A stretch of 64,000 nucleotides of DNA, taken from contig NZ_SOBR01000003.1 in NCBI RefSeq assembly GCF_004364315.1, positions 1 through 64,000 of the forward strand, written 5' to 3'. The notes beneath the pieces were generated by a model. It was not told the DNA's origin and ran no database searches. It saw only the letters and a list, made by a program, of their open reading frames with translations. Both the position numbers and the translations under genes were made by a program. This document shows positions 1 to 9,920 of the stretch, in pieces (within the stretch, counting starts at the first letter, position 1; every line of letters starts with the position of its first letter). The DNA comes from Chromohalobacter marismortui. Lineage in GTDB: Bacteria > Pseudomonadota > Gammaproteobacteria > Pseudomonadales > Halomonadaceae.

Positions 1-78
1 GCGGTGCCACGAAGGGCCGGGCGGTCTCACCCCCATGCGAGAGTAGCGGAACGCCGCCCGGGACATCGTCAGGCATTT
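1..78 (+). rRNA. rrf: 3' end of a 5S rRNA gene (partial, atypical)
   Basis: The stretch CATGCGAGAGTAG at 34-46 and CATCGTCAGGCATT at 64-77 match the universally conserved 3' part of gammaproteobacterial 5S rRNA, and a terminator follows at once, as at the end of an rRNA operon. The gene is cut by the left edge. Between the two conserved blocks sit about 17 extra bases, and CCGGGCGG at 17-24 can pair perfectly with CCGCCCGG at 54-61, so the helix differs from the usual 5S form. It may be a divergent copy or a decayed remnant. The 5S match is by eye only. Confidence 0.6.
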
Positions 79-84
79 CTTCCG

Positions 85-108
85 AACCCCGGCCACTTGG
101 TCGGGGTT
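85..108 (+). terminator. rRNA operon terminator 1
   Basis: AACCCCGG and a near-complementary TCGGGGTT arm form a short GC-rich hairpin seven bases after the 5S tail. The following TCACTCGTTT is only a weak U-tract. Confidence 0.55.
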
Positions 109-156
109 CACTCGTTTGGGGGCCTCCCACTGGCTCTCGTCAGGCATTTATCCCGG

Positions 157-196
157 AAACCCTCGTTGGCACAGGCCAGCGGGGGTTTTCTCGTTT
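157..196 (+). terminator. rRNA operon terminator 2
   Basis: An 11-bp stem (ACCCTCGTTGG at 159-169 with CCAGCGGGGGT at 176-186, including G-U pairs) is followed by TTTTCTCGTTT. This is a much better intrinsic terminator than the first. It separates the rRNA operon from prfC. Confidence 0.75.
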
Positions 197-228
197 ATGG
201 GGCTCTACCCTCATGCACGTCTAAGCAG

Positions 229-234
229 TACAAT
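229..234 (+). promoter_or_regulatory. Possible -10 element ahead of prfC
   Basis: TACAAT lies 75 bases before the prfC start and downstream of the second terminator, so prfC needs its own promoter here. No good -35 hexamer is visible, so this is a weak call. Confidence 0.25.
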
Positions 235-308
235 TTACGTTAAGAACTCATTTTTTTCAGTCACATGCTTGATTGCATCGGACTGCCGCCAATCAGCGAA
301 GTATATTG

Positions 309-1898
309 ATGTCAGACACCCAAGTGGCTAAAGAAGCGGATCTACGCCGGACATTCGCCATCATCTCCCACCCCGACGCCGGCAAGACCACCATTACCGA
401 GAAAATGCTGCTGTTTGGCAACGCGATTCAGCTCGCAGGTTCGGTCAAGAGCAAGCGTGATGAGCGTCATGCGACTTCTGACTGGATGAAGATGGAGCAG
501 GAGCGTGGTATCTCGGTAACGACCTCGGTGATGCAGTTCCCGTATAATGGGCGGATTGTCAATCTGCTCGATACGCCTGGCCACGAAGACTTCTCCGAGG
601 ACACTTATCGTACGCTGACGGCCGTGGACTCGGCGCTGATGGTGATCGATGGCGCCAAGGGCGTCGAGGACCGCACCATCAAGCTGATGGATGTCTGTCG
701 TTTGCGGACGACACCGATCCTGACCTTCATCAACAAGATGGATCGTGATATCCGTGATCCGGTCGAAGTCATGGATGAAGTCGAAACGGTACTCAACATT
801 CAATGTGCGCCGATGACGTGGCCGGTGGGGATGGGCCGCCATTTTCGTGGTGTCTATCATCTCTACGACGATGTCATCCATCTTTACAAGCAGGGCCAGG
901 GCAACCGGATCCCGGAAGATCTGCGTATCGAAGGGCTCGACAGCTCCGAGGTCGAGGAAACACTGGGGCAGGATGCTGCGGAGGAACTCCGTGCGGAAGT
1001 CGAACTGGTCCGTGGTGCGTCCCACACATTTGATCTTGACGCATATCGCCGTGGCGACCTCACTCCAGTGTACTTTGGCACGGCCATGGGGAATTTCGGG
1101 GTGCGCGAAATGCTCAATGGTTTCGTCGAATACGCGCCCTCGCCGTTAGCACGCGATACCGACAAGCGCACGGTGGAGGCAAGCGACGAACGTTTCACCG
1201 GTTTCGTCTTCAAGATACAGGCCAATATGGATCCCAAGCATCGTGACCGTGTTGCCTTCCTGCGAGTGTGCTCGGGCAAGTACGACAAGAATATGAAGAT
1301 GCGTCATGTCCGCATTGGTAAAGACGTCAAGATTGCCGATGCACTGACTTTCATGGCCTCCGATCGCTCGCATGTCGAAGAGGCCTGGCCCGGCGACATC
1401 ATTGGCTTGCACAACCATGGCACGATTCAAATCGGCGATACGTTCACCTTGAACGAGGATATGCGCTTCACGGGCATTCCGCACTTTGCCCCCGAATTGT
1501 TCAAACGCGTGCGGTTGCGTGATCCCCTCAAGATGAAGGCCCTGCAAAAGGGGCTGAAGCAGCTTTCGGAGGAAGGCGCGACGCAGGTATTCATGCCGAT
1601 GGACAACAACGACTTGATCGTTGGTGCCGTCGGGTCGCTGCAGTTCGATGTCGTCGCGCATCGGCTGAAGCAGGAATACAAGGTCGATTGTCTGTATGAG
1701 CCGGTCAACGTGCAAACGGCGCGCTGGGTGTATTGCAACGATGCCAAGATGCTCGACGAGTTCAAGCGCAAGGCCAGCACTAACCTTGCCTGGGACGGTG
1801 GCGACTATCTCACCTACCTGGCACCGACGCGCGTCAACCTGCAGATGACACAGGAGCGTTGGCCGGATATTGAGTTCCGTGCTACGCGTGAGCACTAA
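309..1898 (+). CDS. prfC: Peptide chain release factor 3 (RF3)
   Basis: This is the translational GTPase that recycles RF1/RF2 from the ribosome after peptide release. The P-loop SHPDAGKTT is at residues 20-28, the G3 motif reads DTPGHEDF and the G4 motif NKMD; the elongation-factor-like domain 2 and the RF3 C-terminal domain follow. The start MSDTQ at 309 gives 529 residues, the same as E. coli RF3; an in-frame ATG at 273 would add 12 residues not seen in the family. It stands alone between the rRNA terminators and the TatD-like gene. Confidence 0.96.
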   Translation: MSDTQVAKEADLRRTFAIISHPDAGKTTITEKMLLFGNAIQLAGSVKSKRDERHATSDWMKMEQERGISVTTSVMQFPYNGRIVNLLDTPGHEDFSEDTYRTLTAVDSALMVIDGAKGVEDRTIKLMDVCRLRTTPILTFINKMDRDIRDPVEVMDEVETVLNIQCAPMTWPVGMGRHFRGVYHLYDDVIHLYKQGQGNRIPEDLRIEGLDSSEVEETLGQDAAEELRAEVELVRGASHTFDLDAYRRGDLTPVYFGTAMGNFGVREMLNGFVEYAPSPLARDTDKRTVEASDERFTGFVFKIQANMDPKHRDRVAFLRVCSGKYDKNMKMRHVRIGKDVKIADALTFMASDRSHVEEAWPGDIIGLHNHGTIQIGDTFTLNEDMRFTGIPHFAPELFKRVRLRDPLKMKALQKGLKQLSEEGATQVFMPMDNNDLIVGAVGSLQFDVVAHRLKQEYKVDCLYEPVNVQTARWVYCNDAKMLDEFKRKASTNLAWDGGDYLTYLAPTRVNLQMTQERWPDIEFRATREH

Positions 1899-1960
1899 GT
1901 CTCTTTAGCGTTTCGTCGTCGGCGCATTGCTACCGGATGCGTCGGCGAAAAAGGTACTCC

Positions 1961-2740
1961 ATGTCCTCGACTCTGATCGATGCCCATTGCCACCTCGACT
2001 TCGACGTCTTCGATGAAGATCGCGACGCTGTTCTGGCGCGTGCGGCCACGGCTGGAGTGGGGCATTGTATCGTCCCCGGGACGACGCGTGAGCGTTGGCC
2101 GCAGGTGGCCGATCTTGGGCGCCGTCGGCAGATCAGTGTCTGCTTTGGGCTGCATCCTTACTTTCTTCAGGCACATGCACTGGAAGATACCGCGGCGCTT
2201 GAAGTCCAGCTCGATGCTCATCCGGAAGCCGTCGCTCTCGGCGAATGTGGCATCGATGCACGTCTCGAGGATCTAAATCGCCAATGGCAACTCTTCGATG
2301 CCCAATTGCGTATCGCGAAGCAGCGTCACTTGCCGGTAGTGATTCACTGTGTCCAGGCCAACGACCAGGTAGCAAAGCGATTGCGTCAGCTCGCGTTGCC
2401 TGCCGGCGGTTTGATACACGCGTTCTCTGGAAGTCCTGAACAGGCTCGAGGGTTCTTGGACCTAGGCTTCGTCTTGGGTTTTGGCGGAGCAGCGACCTAT
2501 ACGCGCGCCAAGCGTCTTCATCGTGCCATACGTTCGCTACCCGACGATGGTTATGTCCTCGAGACCGATAGTCCGGATATGCCGCTATCCGGTGCGCAGG
2601 GACAACGCAACGAGCCATCACGGGTTCATGCTGTCTGTGAAACCGTGGCCGAGCTCCGAAAACAATCCTATGCTGCGGTGGCAACGCAGAGTACGGCCAC
2701 CGCGCGCCGCTTATTCGGATTGGCGTCACATCAATCCTGA
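1961..2740 (+). CDS. TatD-family metal-dependent hydrolase (YjjV-like)
   Basis: A predicted TIM-barrel metal-dependent DNase/hydrolase. It begins with the family HxH metal site (IDAHCHLDFD, residues 5-14) and carries the E (ALGECGID), H (VIHCVQA), H (IHAFSG) and D (LETDSPDMPL) ligands in the expected order. The 259-residue length is normal. Start chosen at 1961, because the upstream in-frame extension MRRRKRYS is not family-like. It overlaps the convergent ygfZ gene by 10 bases at the 3' ends. The ending LETDSPDMPLSG and the AFSG motif favour a YjjV-type rather than a TatD-proper assignment. Confidence 0.88.
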   Translation: MSSTLIDAHCHLDFDVFDEDRDAVLARAATAGVGHCIVPGTTRERWPQVADLGRRRQISVCFGLHPYFLQAHALEDTAALEVQLDAHPEAVALGECGIDARLEDLNRQWQLFDAQLRIAKQRHLPVVIHCVQANDQVAKRLRQLALPAGGLIHAFSGSPEQARGFLDLGFVLGFGGAATYTRAKRLHRAIRSLPDDGYVLETDSPDMPLSGAQGQRNEPSRVHAVCETVAELRKQSYAAVATQSTATARRLFGLASHQS

Positions 2741-3777
2741 AGAGACATGCTTTCGGGGTCGACGCGTTCGATCGCATAGGGAAGCGACAGGCGCTTGAGC
2801 GGAACGCCATCGATGTTGAGCTCGCGGGGTTCATCGCGCTGCGTGATGATGGCGAGTACTTCGGCTTTTCCATCAGCGTTCAGTGCAGCGCACACGACGT
2901 CGCCTTGAGACTTGCCGTTGGCGTCATGCACGGGTGTCCCCAGCGCTGGTAGCGTGTCGTTCTCCAACTGAGCACGCAGCAGACGTTTCTTGACCTGTCC
3001 ACGGAAATGCGCCCGCGCGACCACTTCTTGCCCGGTGTAACACCCCTTGCGGAAACTGATACCGCCCAAGGCTTCCCAATTGATCATCTGGGGAAGATAA
3101 CTGTCACGTTGCGCATCCCCCAGCCACGCGAGACCAGCCTGGATATCATGAAGACGCCATACTGCGTTGCCGACGGGCGTTGCGGTGCTTTCGCAAGCCT
3201 TCCAAGCAGACAGGGCTGCATCCTCCGGGGCAATGACCATGAACCTGGGGATCGGGCCTGGATGGTGCAGGATCACCGTTGCATGGCTCTGAGCCATCGC
3301 CCATGTGGCAGGGGCGGTCACATCGAGCTGAGCCTCGACCTGAGCAGCTGCGTCTTTGCCTAGTACACCGAATACTCGCACTTCCGGCCGCGTGATCTCG
3401 ACCTTGTAAAAGGGGGCGTATTTCGCGAGGTGTGCGTGCAATGGGTCGGCCACACCGACATCCAACACGAGCCAATAGCGTGTCTCATCCACGCGCATCA
3501 ATTGGCCGTTGGCCAGCACGCGCCCCTTGGGAGAACAAAACGCCGTCAAAGGCGCAAACTCACCGTCGGCAAGCGCCACCTGAGCGCTGGTTTGGCCTTG
3601 GAGAAAACGCTCGGCATCGGGACCGGCAATGTCCATGATCGAGTATTGCGGCAACGGCGCAATTGCCGTGGACGACAAGGGCACGCGAGCCTGGGACATC
3701 GCCTCGCCGAAGTGCCACTCATTCTCCGCTGCGTGCACTAGCCCTTGCGTTTCAAGATGCCTGGTCCAATCATTCAT
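2731..3777 (-). CDS. ygfZ: YgfZ/GcvT-like folate-binding Fe-S assembly protein
   Basis: A tetrahydrofolate-dependent protein of the YgfZ/IbaG57 type, which supports synthesis or repair of certain iron-sulfur enzymes in the cytosol. The diagnostic K-G-C-Y-T-G-Q-E motif is present (FRKGCYTGQEVVARAHF, about residue 245), with the catalytic-like cysteine intact. The start MNDWTRHLE at 3777 gives 348 residues; the longer reading frame to 3831 adds 18 unlikely residues. It is convergent with the TatD-like gene and divergent from the small HMA-fold gene. The sdhE gene that often neighbours ygfZ is not present here. Confidence 0.9.
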   Translation of the reverse strand: MNDWTRHLETQGLVHAAENEWHFGEAMSQARVPLSSTAIAPLPQYSIMDIAGPDAERFLQGQTSAQVALADGEFAPLTAFCSPKGRVLANGQLMRVDETRYWLVLDVGVADPLHAHLAKYAPFYKVEITRPEVRVFGVLGKDAAAQVEAQLDVTAPATWAMAQSHATVILHHPGPIPRFMVIAPEDAALSAWKACESTATPVGNAVWRLHDIQAGLAWLGDAQRDSYLPQMINWEALGGISFRKGCYTGQEVVARAHFRGQVKKRLLRAQLENDTLPALGTPVHDANGKSQGDVVCAALNADGKAEVLAIITQRDEPRELNIDGVPLKRLSLPYAIERVDPESMSLQD

Positions 3778-3935
3778 GGAATAACTCCGTATCGCGAACG
3801 CAACGGTCGCTCGACCGCATTCAAATGTCATACTCGAATATCAGGGCGGACAAGGGATTTTCCAACCATCGCAGCGTTGCCGTCGCGCCATGATAAACTC
3901 CCCACGGGAAATGAATGAACGGATGGAGAAGCCCC

Positions 3936-4127
3936 ATGTCGCGTATAGCACTGACCTTCGAGCAAGTCGACAGCGCCGAGGATGTCAATCGCATCACCAC
4001 GGCGCTGATGGAGACGGACGGCGTCGAGGAAGTTGAGGTCGGTCGCCATGGTGCCGAAGTGGAAGGGCGCGTGCGTCGCGAAGCATTGCTTCGAACCGTC
4101 CAAGCGCTAGGCTACAAGGCACACTGA
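3936..4127 (+). CDS. Small HMA-fold protein lacking the CxxC metal site
   Basis: A 64-residue protein with the ferredoxin-like pattern of heavy-metal-associated domains (ALTFEQV... GVEEVEV... VEGRV...LLRTVQALGYKA), but with no cysteine at all, so the classical MxCxxC copper/zinc site is missing. ATG 3936 is preceded by GGAGAA at 3925-3930 with good spacing. Twenty-one bases later comes the OsmC gene, and the two are probably co-transcribed. Function unknown: it may bind a partner protein or a small ligand rather than a metal. Confidence 0.75.
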   Translation: MSRIALTFEQVDSAEDVNRITTALMETDGVEEVEVGRHGAEVEGRVRREALLRTVQALGYKAH

Positions 4128-4148
4128 TTGCCACACGAGAGGGTAGCT

Positions 4149-4550
4149 ATGACGATCACGGTCATGACACGGCGCGACGGCTCGCTTCGCCAGCAGGCCA
4201 CGGTCAGCGACTTTGAGGCGCTCGCGGTGGATGCACCGCGAGAGGTGGGCGGAAGCGAAAGCGCCCCTGATCCGCACGACTATTTCGATCTGTCGCTCGG
4301 CGCATGCAAGGCCATGACGGCCCTGATGTACGCCCGGCGCAAGCAATGGCCCGTGGAGACCATTACTGCAACCGTTGAGCGCGACGCAAGCGATGAGGCG
4401 CGTGGCCATTATCGACTCATCGTGACGCTGGCGTTCCAGGGCATCGACGACCCTGAAACACTGAACCGACTGCTCGAGATTGCCGACCGCTGCCCAATAC
4501 AGCGCCTGATGACCGTCAGCGACGTGGACATCACCACGCGTCAGGCCTGA
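4149..4550 (+). CDS. OsmC/Ohr-family peroxidase-like protein
   Basis: A 133-residue protein of the OsmC superfamily, thiol-dependent hydroperoxide reductases of the cytosol. The two conserved cysteines are present: C53 in SLGACKAMT and C115 in IADRCPIQ. The domain has the OsmC alpha/beta order with [13 protein letters not shown] at the first active-site helix. Start at ATG 4149. It is probably co-transcribed with the preceding HMA-like gene. It is closer to the generic OsmC/YhfA group than to Ohr; the substrate cannot be told from sequence. Confidence 0.88.
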   Translation: MTITVMTRRDGSLRQQATVSDFEALAVDAPREVGGSESAPDPHDYFDLSLGACKAMTALMYARRKQWPVETITATVERDASDEARGHYRLIVTLAFQGIDDPETLNRLLEIADRCPIQRLMTVSDVDITTRQA

Positions 4551-4606
4551 CCAGCGAGTGCGGTCAGAGGCTTGAACGGCGCTTACCTCGCCCTTATGTG
4601 AGATTC

Positions 4607-6637
4607 ATGAGCAAACCCTTTCGCATTCAGTCGCAATTTCAGCCCGCTGGCGATCAGCCAACAGCCATTGAAGGCTTGATACATGGCTACAACGCCGGGC
4701 TTGCGCATCAAACCCTGCTCGGTGTCACCGGGTCGGGAAAAACATTCACCATGGCCAACGTGGTGGAACGCCTGCAGCGTCCAACCATCGTCATGGCCCC
4801 GAACAAGACGCTGGCTGCCCAGCTTTACGGCGAGTTCAAGAGTTTTTTCCCCGATAACGCCGTCGAGTATTTCGTTTCGTATTACGACTACTATCAGCCG
4901 GAAGCCTATGTCCCTTCGTCGGACACCTTCATCGAGAAGGATGCTGCGGTCAACGATCATATCGAGCAGATGCGTCTTTCGGCCACCAAGGCGCTCCTGG
5001 AGCGTCGTGACTCGCTGATCGTGGTATCCGTCTCGGCTATCTATGGCTTGGGTGACCCCGATCAATATCTGAAGATGCGCTTGCACTTCAACCGTGGCGA
5101 GTTAATCGATCAGCGTACTTTCCTGCGGCGTCTCGCCGAGCTGCAATATACCCGCAATGACATGGACTTCCGCCGTGGTACCTATCGTGTGCGGGGCGAT
5201 GTCATCGATATCTTCCCGGCGGATGCCGAAGATGAAGCGGTGAGGGTGGAGCTGTTCGACGACGAAATCGAGACCATCAGCCTGTTCGATCCACTGACCG
5301 GCGAAGTGCGCGGCAAGGTGCCGCGGATGACGATCTATCCCAAAAGCCACTATGTGACACCGCGCGAGACGATTCTCGGTGCGGTGGACAACATCAAGGC
5401 CGAACTGGCCGAGCAGCTGGAGTGGTTGCGCAAGAACGACAAGCTCGTGGAAGCTCAGCGTCTTGAGCAGCGTACGCTTTATGATATTGAAATGATGCTC
5501 GAGCTGGGATACTGCAACGGCATCGAGAATTACTCGCGCTATCTCTCGGGCCGCGCGCCGGGTGAGCCGCCTCCGACTTTCTTCGATTACCTCCCGGATG
5601 ACGCGCTTTTGTTCATCGATGAATCTCACGTCAGCGTTCCGCAGGTAGGCGGTATGTACAAGGGAGACCGTTCCCGCAAAGAAACGCTGGTCGAATACGG
5701 TTTCCGACTACCGTCGGCGTTGGACAATCGACCTATGAAGTTCGAGGAATGGGAGCGTGTCTGTCCGCAGGCAACTTTCGTTTCGGCGACGCCGGGTAAG
5801 TATGAGGCAGAACATGCCGGCCAGGTCGTCGAACAGGTCGTGCGTCCTACCGGCCTGGTCGATCCCGAAATCGAAGTGCGTCCGGCGGGGACGCAGGTAG
5901 ACGATTTGCTCTCCGAGATTCGGTTGCGTACCGACGTGGGAGAGCGCGTGCTGGTCACGACGCTGACCAAGCGCATGGCCGAAGATCTCACCGAGTATTT
6001 CGACGAGCACGATATTCGGGTGCGCTATCTACATTCCGATATCGACACCGTTGAACGTATCGAAATCATTCGTGACTTGCGCCTGGGTAAATTCGATGTC
6101 CTCGTGGGCATCAACCTGCTGCGTGAGGGGCTCGATATCCCGGAAGTTTCGCTGGTAGCCATCCTCGATGCCGACAAGGAGGGCTTTCTGCGCGCTGAAC
6201 GTTCTTTGATTCAGACCATCGGGCGTGCGGCACGCAATGCTCATGGCAAGGCCATTCTCTATGGAGATCGCGTCACGGACTCGATGCGGCGGGCGATGGA
6301 TGAGACCGAACGCCGCCGTCACAAGCAGATAGCGTTCAACGAGGAACATGGCATCACCCCCAAGACGGTGACGAAGTCGGTCGCCGACATCATGGAAGGG
6401 GCACAAACGCCAGGTAAGAAAGTAGGCCATAAGCGTCCCGACAAGCGTGTTGCCGAGGCGCCTGGCGATTACAGCGCGGAGCAGCTCAATCAACTGGATG
6501 CATCTGGCCTCACACGGGAAATCAGCAAGCTGGAAGATGCCATGCACGAAGCCGCACAGAACCTCGACTTCGAGGAAGCGGCAAGGCGGCGTGATCAATT
6601 GCAATCCTTGAAGGCTCGACTACTGGAGTTAGGCTAA
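4607..6637 (+). CDS. uvrB: Excinuclease ABC subunit B
   Basis: The damage-verifying helicase-like subunit of nucleotide excision repair. Walker A is GVTGSGKT, the strand-clamping beta-hairpin [20 protein letters not shown] follows, then the DEAD-like SHVSVPQ block, the helicase C-terminal motifs (IGRAARN) and a UVR domain that would bind UvrC ([23 protein letters not shown]). From MSKPFRIQ at 4607 it is 676 residues, the family length; an ATG three codons earlier at 4598 is also possible. Monocistronic in appearance. Confidence 0.97.
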   Translation: MSKPFRIQSQFQPAGDQPTAIEGLIHGYNAGLAHQTLLGVTGSGKTFTMANVVERLQRPTIVMAPNKTLAAQLYGEFKSFFPDNAVEYFVSYYDYYQPEAYVPSSDTFIEKDAAVNDHIEQMRLSATKALLERRDSLIVVSVSAIYGLGDPDQYLKMRLHFNRGELIDQRTFLRRLAELQYTRNDMDFRRGTYRVRGDVIDIFPADAEDEAVRVELFDDEIETISLFDPLTGEVRGKVPRMTIYPKSHYVTPRETILGAVDNIKAELAEQLEWLRKNDKLVEAQRLEQRTLYDIEMMLELGYCNGIENYSRYLSGRAPGEPPPTFFDYLPDDALLFIDESHVSVPQVGGMYKGDRSRKETLVEYGFRLPSALDNRPMKFEEWERVCPQATFVSATPGKYEAEHAGQVVEQVVRPTGLVDPEIEVRPAGTQVDDLLSEIRLRTDVGERVLVTTLTKRMAEDLTEYFDEHDIRVRYLHSDIDTVERIEIIRDLRLGKFDVLVGINLLREGLDIPEVSLVAILDADKEGFLRAERSLIQTIGRAARNAHGKAILYGDRVTDSMRRAMDETERRRHKQIAFNEEHGITPKTVTKSVADIMEGAQTPGKKVGHKRPDKRVAEAPGDYSAEQLNQLDASGLTREISKLEDAMHEAAQNLDFEEAARRRDQLQSLKARLLELG

Positions 6638-6745
6638 TAGCAGATACAAGGGTTATACCGTTATCATTTTTAATGAAAATTCGGGAAAAAATAAGAAACC
6701 ATGTGCGGTCATCTCCGGTGTCGGGAGTTGATCGCTCATTTTCGG

Positions 6746-6751
6746 TATAAT
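6746..6751 (+). promoter_or_regulatory. -10 element of the fumarase promoter
   Basis: A perfect TATAAT lies 75 bases before the fumarase start in an otherwise gene-free 188-base gap. No convincing -35 hexamer is at 16-18 bases, so it may be extended, activated or weak. Confidence 0.5.
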
Positions 6752-6825
6752 CCTGCGCTCGTGTCTCTCGCGTTGCTTTCCTGACCGCACTTCGCGAGAG
6801 GGGACCCATCATAAGGAGCCTTTTC

Positions 6826-8331
6826 ATGACCGTGATACGCCAAGGCGATGTGATCCAGAGCGTGGCCGATGCCTTGCAGTTCATTTCTTATTACCACCCT
6901 AAAGATTTCATCGATGCCATGCATGAGGCGTATCAGCGTGAGGAGAACCCCGCCGCTCGTGACGCTATCGCGCAGATCTTGATCAACTCACGCATGTGTG
7001 CGGAGGGGCATCGACCCATCTGTCAGGATACCGGCATCGTGACGGTCTTTGTCGACATCGGCATGAACGTTCAGTGGGAAGCCGACATGGGGTTGGACGA
7101 CATGATCAACGAAGGCGTCCGGCAGGCATATCAGCTTCCCGATAATGTCTTGCGCGCCTCAGTATTGGCCGACCCCGACGGCAAGCGCACCAACACCCGC
7201 GACAATACGCCCGCCGTCATTCATCACAAGCTCGTGCCTGGCGATAATCTCGAGATCCATGTCGCGGCAAAAGGTGGGGGCAGCGAGGCTAAATCCAAGT
7301 TCGCCATGCTCAACCCTTCCGATGATGTCGCCGAGTGGGTCCTGGAACAGTTGCCCAAGATGGGCGCAGGGTGGTGCCCACCGGGCATGTTGGGAATCGG
7401 CATCGGTGGCACCGCCGAGAAGGCCATGGCATTGGCCAAGGAGGCCTTGCTCGACCCTATCGACATTCAGGATCTCAAGCGTCGTGGAGCCACCACTCGT
7501 GCCGAGGAACTGCGCCTCGCGCTCTTCGAGCAAGTCAATCGCACTGGCATCGGCGCGCAAGGGTTGGGGGGATTGACCACCGTGCTCGATATAAAGGTCA
7601 AGGATTATCCCACTCACGCGGCCAACAAGCCGGTGGCCATCATTCCCAATTGCGCGGCCACGCGGCACGTCCATTTCACGCTGGACGGTAGTGGCGCGGC
7701 ATCGCTTCCCGTCCCCACGTTGGAGGACTGGCCAGAGATCACTCGCGAAACGGGCGATAACGTCAAGCGCATCAACCTGGATACGGTAACGGCCGAAGAA
7801 GCCGCCTCCTGGCAGCCGGGAGATACGCTACTTCTCAACGGAAAACTATTGACCGGTCGTGATGCTGCGCACAAGCGCATGGTCGATATGCTGTCGAAGG
7901 GCGAGTCCCTGCCGGTCGATCTGCGTGGGCGTTTCATTTATTACGTCGGGCCCGTCGATCCTGTCGGCGACGAAGTCGTGGGGCCGGCAGGCCCCACGAC
8001 GGCCACGCGCATGGATAAGTTTACGCGAACCATGCTCGAGGAAACCGGGCTTCAGGGAATGGTCGGCAAAGCCGAACGCGGGCCGATGGCCATCGAAGCG
8101 ATTCGTGACAACCGGGCCGTTTACCTGATGGCCGTGGGCGGTGCTGCGTATCTGGTGGCACAAGCGATCAAGAAATCCCGCGTCATCGCTTTCGAGGATC
8201 TCGGCATGGAAGCAATCTACGAATTCGATGTCGAGGACATGCCGGTGACCGTTGCCGTCGATAGTCGAGGCGAATCGGTTCATCAGATCGGACCGGCAAA
8301 ATGGAAAGAGATTATCGCCGCGAGTGCATGA
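6826..8331 (+). CDS. fumA: Class I (iron-sulfur) fumarate hydratase
   Basis: Interconverts fumarate and malate in the TCA cycle using an oxygen-labile 4Fe-4S cluster. The three cluster cysteines are visible: C66 (RPICQDTG), C184 (GAGWCPPGM) and C276 (IPNCAATRH). N-terminal tartrate-dehydratase-alpha-like and C-terminal beta-like domains are fused, giving 501 residues, normal for the single-chain type. The Shine-Dalgarno AAGGAG at 6812-6817 fits ATG 6826. It is followed by a strong terminator and so is probably monocistronic. FumA, FumB or a generic class I label cannot be separated by sequence. Confidence 0.94.
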   Translation: MTVIRQGDVIQSVADALQFISYYHPKDFIDAMHEAYQREENPAARDAIAQILINSRMCAEGHRPICQDTGIVTVFVDIGMNVQWEADMGLDDMINEGVRQAYQLPDNVLRASVLADPDGKRTNTRDNTPAVIHHKLVPGDNLEIHVAAKGGGSEAKSKFAMLNPSDDVAEWVLEQLPKMGAGWCPPGMLGIGIGGTAEKAMALAKEALLDPIDIQDLKRRGATTRAEELRLALFEQVNRTGIGAQGLGGLTTVLDIKVKDYPTHAANKPVAIIPNCAATRHVHFTLDGSGAASLPVPTLEDWPEITRETGDNVKRINLDTVTAEEAASWQPGDTLLLNGKLLTGRDAAHKRMVDMLSKGESLPVDLRGRFIYYVGPVDPVGDEVVGPAGPTTATRMDKFTRTMLEETGLQGMVGKAERGPMAIEAIRDNRAVYLMAVGGAAYLVAQAIKKSRVIAFEDLGMEAIYEFDVEDMPVTVAVDSRGESVHQIGPAKWKEIIAASA

Positions 8332-8351
8332 TCATGCGATGATCGTCACCT

Positions 8352-8382
8352 CAGGCCCCGTTCATGCGGGGCCTGCGTTTTA
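8352..8382 (+). terminator. Terminator after fumarase
   Basis: CAGGCCCCG and CGGGGCCTG form a perfect 9-bp stem (8352-8360 and 8368-8376) with loop TTCATG... followed by CGTTTT. An ATG inside the hairpin (8364) is in frame with the next gene but cannot be its start. Confidence 0.85.
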
Positions 8383-8420
8383 ACCAGCGAGTGTTTCGAA
8401 GGTTTCAGGGAGGAACCGAC

Positions 8421-9845
8421 ATGACATCCGGGCTGATCGGTATCCTGATCGTGACGATCCATGTGCTGGGCGCGTTGTCTTCCATCATGGCATTGATGTC
8501 GAGTCGTACTTCGCAAGGGGCCGTCGCCTGGATCGTGACCCTGCTGACCTTTCCCTATCTGGCGGTCCCTATCTACTGGATCTTCGGACGCCCGCGCTTC
8601 TACGGATATACCTCCGCTCGAGGCGAACGCGACACCGTACTACGCCAGGTGCTCTTGCGCTTCAGGCCTCGGCTCGAGCCGTTCTTCTCCCGTCCTTCGT
8701 TTGACACCACGCGCATTCAGGCCGTCGAGCGCCTGGCCATGATGCCCATGAGCACGGGCAATCGAGCCGAACTGCTTATCGATGGGGAAGACACCTTCCG
8801 GAGTCTGCTGGACGGCATCGATGCCGCCCGCGAATATATCCTCGTACAGTTCTTCATTTTCCGTGCCGATGAAATCGGCACCTTATTCAAGCAGCACTTG
8901 ATGCGTCGAGCGGAGCAGGGCGTGCGGGTTTGCCTTCTCTACGACGAAATCGGGAGCCGTAGTTTACCGAATGATTACTTGCACGAGTTATCGAGCGCAG
9001 GCATCGAGGTCACGGCCTTCAACTCGTCACGCGGCTGGCGGCATCGTTTCCAGATCAACTTCCGCAACCATCGCAAGGTGCTGGTCGTCGACGGTCGCGA
9101 GGGGTGGACGGGGGGCTTCAACGTGGCCGATGAATACCTGGGACGCGTCGCGCGATATGGTCCATGGCGCGACACCCATATCAAGCTCACCGGCCCCAGC
9201 GTCATGGGGTTGCAGGAAGCTTTCTGGGAAGATTGGTACTGGGCCACCGAAGAGATCCTGCCACTGAACTGGGAGCCCTCGGTTACCTGTGACGAATGCC
9301 AGCATGTGGTGATCGTACCCTCGGGACCGGCCGACCGCTGCGAGACGGCAAGTTTGCTGATTCAACATGCCATACACGGTGCCCGTGAGCGGCTATGGGT
9401 GACCAGCCCCTATTTCGTCCCCGACCAGGGCGTGCAGGACGCGCTGAAACTCGCGGCGTTGCGCGGCGTCGACGTAAGAGTGATGATCCCCGAGCGTCCC
9501 GACCATCTGCTGGTCTTTCTCTCCGCCTTTTCCTTCTTGCCCGAGATGATCCGCCACGGCGTGCGTATTTTTCGCTATCAGCCTGGGTTTTTGCACCAAA
9601 AGGTCGTCTTGGTCGACGATGAAACGGCGCTGGTCGGCTCGGTCAATCTCGATAACCGCTCGTTTCGTCTTAATTTCGAGATTACTGCCTATGTGCCCGA
9701 TACGGCGTTTGCCGGTCAGGTAGAGGGCATGTTGCGTCGGGATTTTGCGGCATGCCGTGAGGTGTCGCTGGATGAGCTCAACAATCGTCCCATCTGGCGC
9801 AAGCTCGTCTCCCGTGCTGCATATCTGCTAGCGCCGATACAATGA
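8421..9845 (+). CDS. cls: Cardiolipin synthase (phospholipase D superfamily)
   Basis: Condenses two phosphatidylglycerol molecules into cardiolipin at the inner membrane, a lipid whose share often rises in salt-adapted cells. Two N-terminal membrane helices (about residues 5-25 and 35-55) precede two PLD HKD motifs: H217/K219 in FRNHRKVLVVDG with GGFNVADEY, and H392/K394 in FLHQKVVLVDD with GSVNLDNRS. The start ATG 8421 has AGGGAGG at 8407-8413; an upstream in-frame ATG lies within the fumarase terminator. It is 474 residues, the ClsA size. Confidence 0.95.
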   Translation: MTSGLIGILIVTIHVLGALSSIMALMSSRTSQGAVAWIVTLLTFPYLAVPIYWIFGRPRFYGYTSARGERDTVLRQVLLRFRPRLEPFFSRPSFDTTRIQAVERLAMMPMSTGNRAELLIDGEDTFRSLLDGIDAAREYILVQFFIFRADEIGTLFKQHLMRRAEQGVRVCLLYDEIGSRSLPNDYLHELSSAGIEVTAFNSSRGWRHRFQINFRNHRKVLVVDGREGWTGGFNVADEYLGRVARYGPWRDTHIKLTGPSVMGLQEAFWEDWYWATEEILPLNWEPSVTCDECQHVVIVPSGPADRCETASLLIQHAIHGARERLWVTSPYFVPDQGVQDALKLAALRGVDVRVMIPERPDHLLVFLSAFSFLPEMIRHGVRIFRYQPGFLHQKVVLVDDETALVGSVNLDNRSFRLNFEITAYVPDTAFAGQVEGMLRRDFAACREVSLDELNNRPIWRKLVSRAAYLLAPIQ

Positions 9846-9920
9846 CGCCCATGGCATGTAGAACGACGCCCACATGCTGGCGGTTGTCGAATATGTACAG
9901 TGTGACCATCAGGAGTGCCG

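Larger units (their letters stand above)
67..196 (+). repeat. Degenerate direct duplication of the 5S tail plus terminator
   Basis: TCGTCAGGCATTT occurs at 66-78 and again at 138-149 (TCGTCAGGCATT). Each copy is followed by a TCCG/TCCCGG segment, a C-rich/G-rich hairpin and CTCGTTT. The second unit looks like a decayed tandem copy of the end of the rRNA operon, with an offset of about 72 bases. Confidence 0.6.

Noticed and set aside
4-243. Short open frame at the left edge
   Set aside because: It lies over 5S rRNA and terminator sequence.
4551-4606. LexA operator upstream of uvrB
   Set aside because: No CTGT-N8-ACAG-like site is present in the immediate upstream gap.
8364-8420. Upstream in-frame ATG for cardiolipin synthase
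   Set aside because: It sits inside the fumarase terminator; the AGGGAGG site supports ATG 8421.
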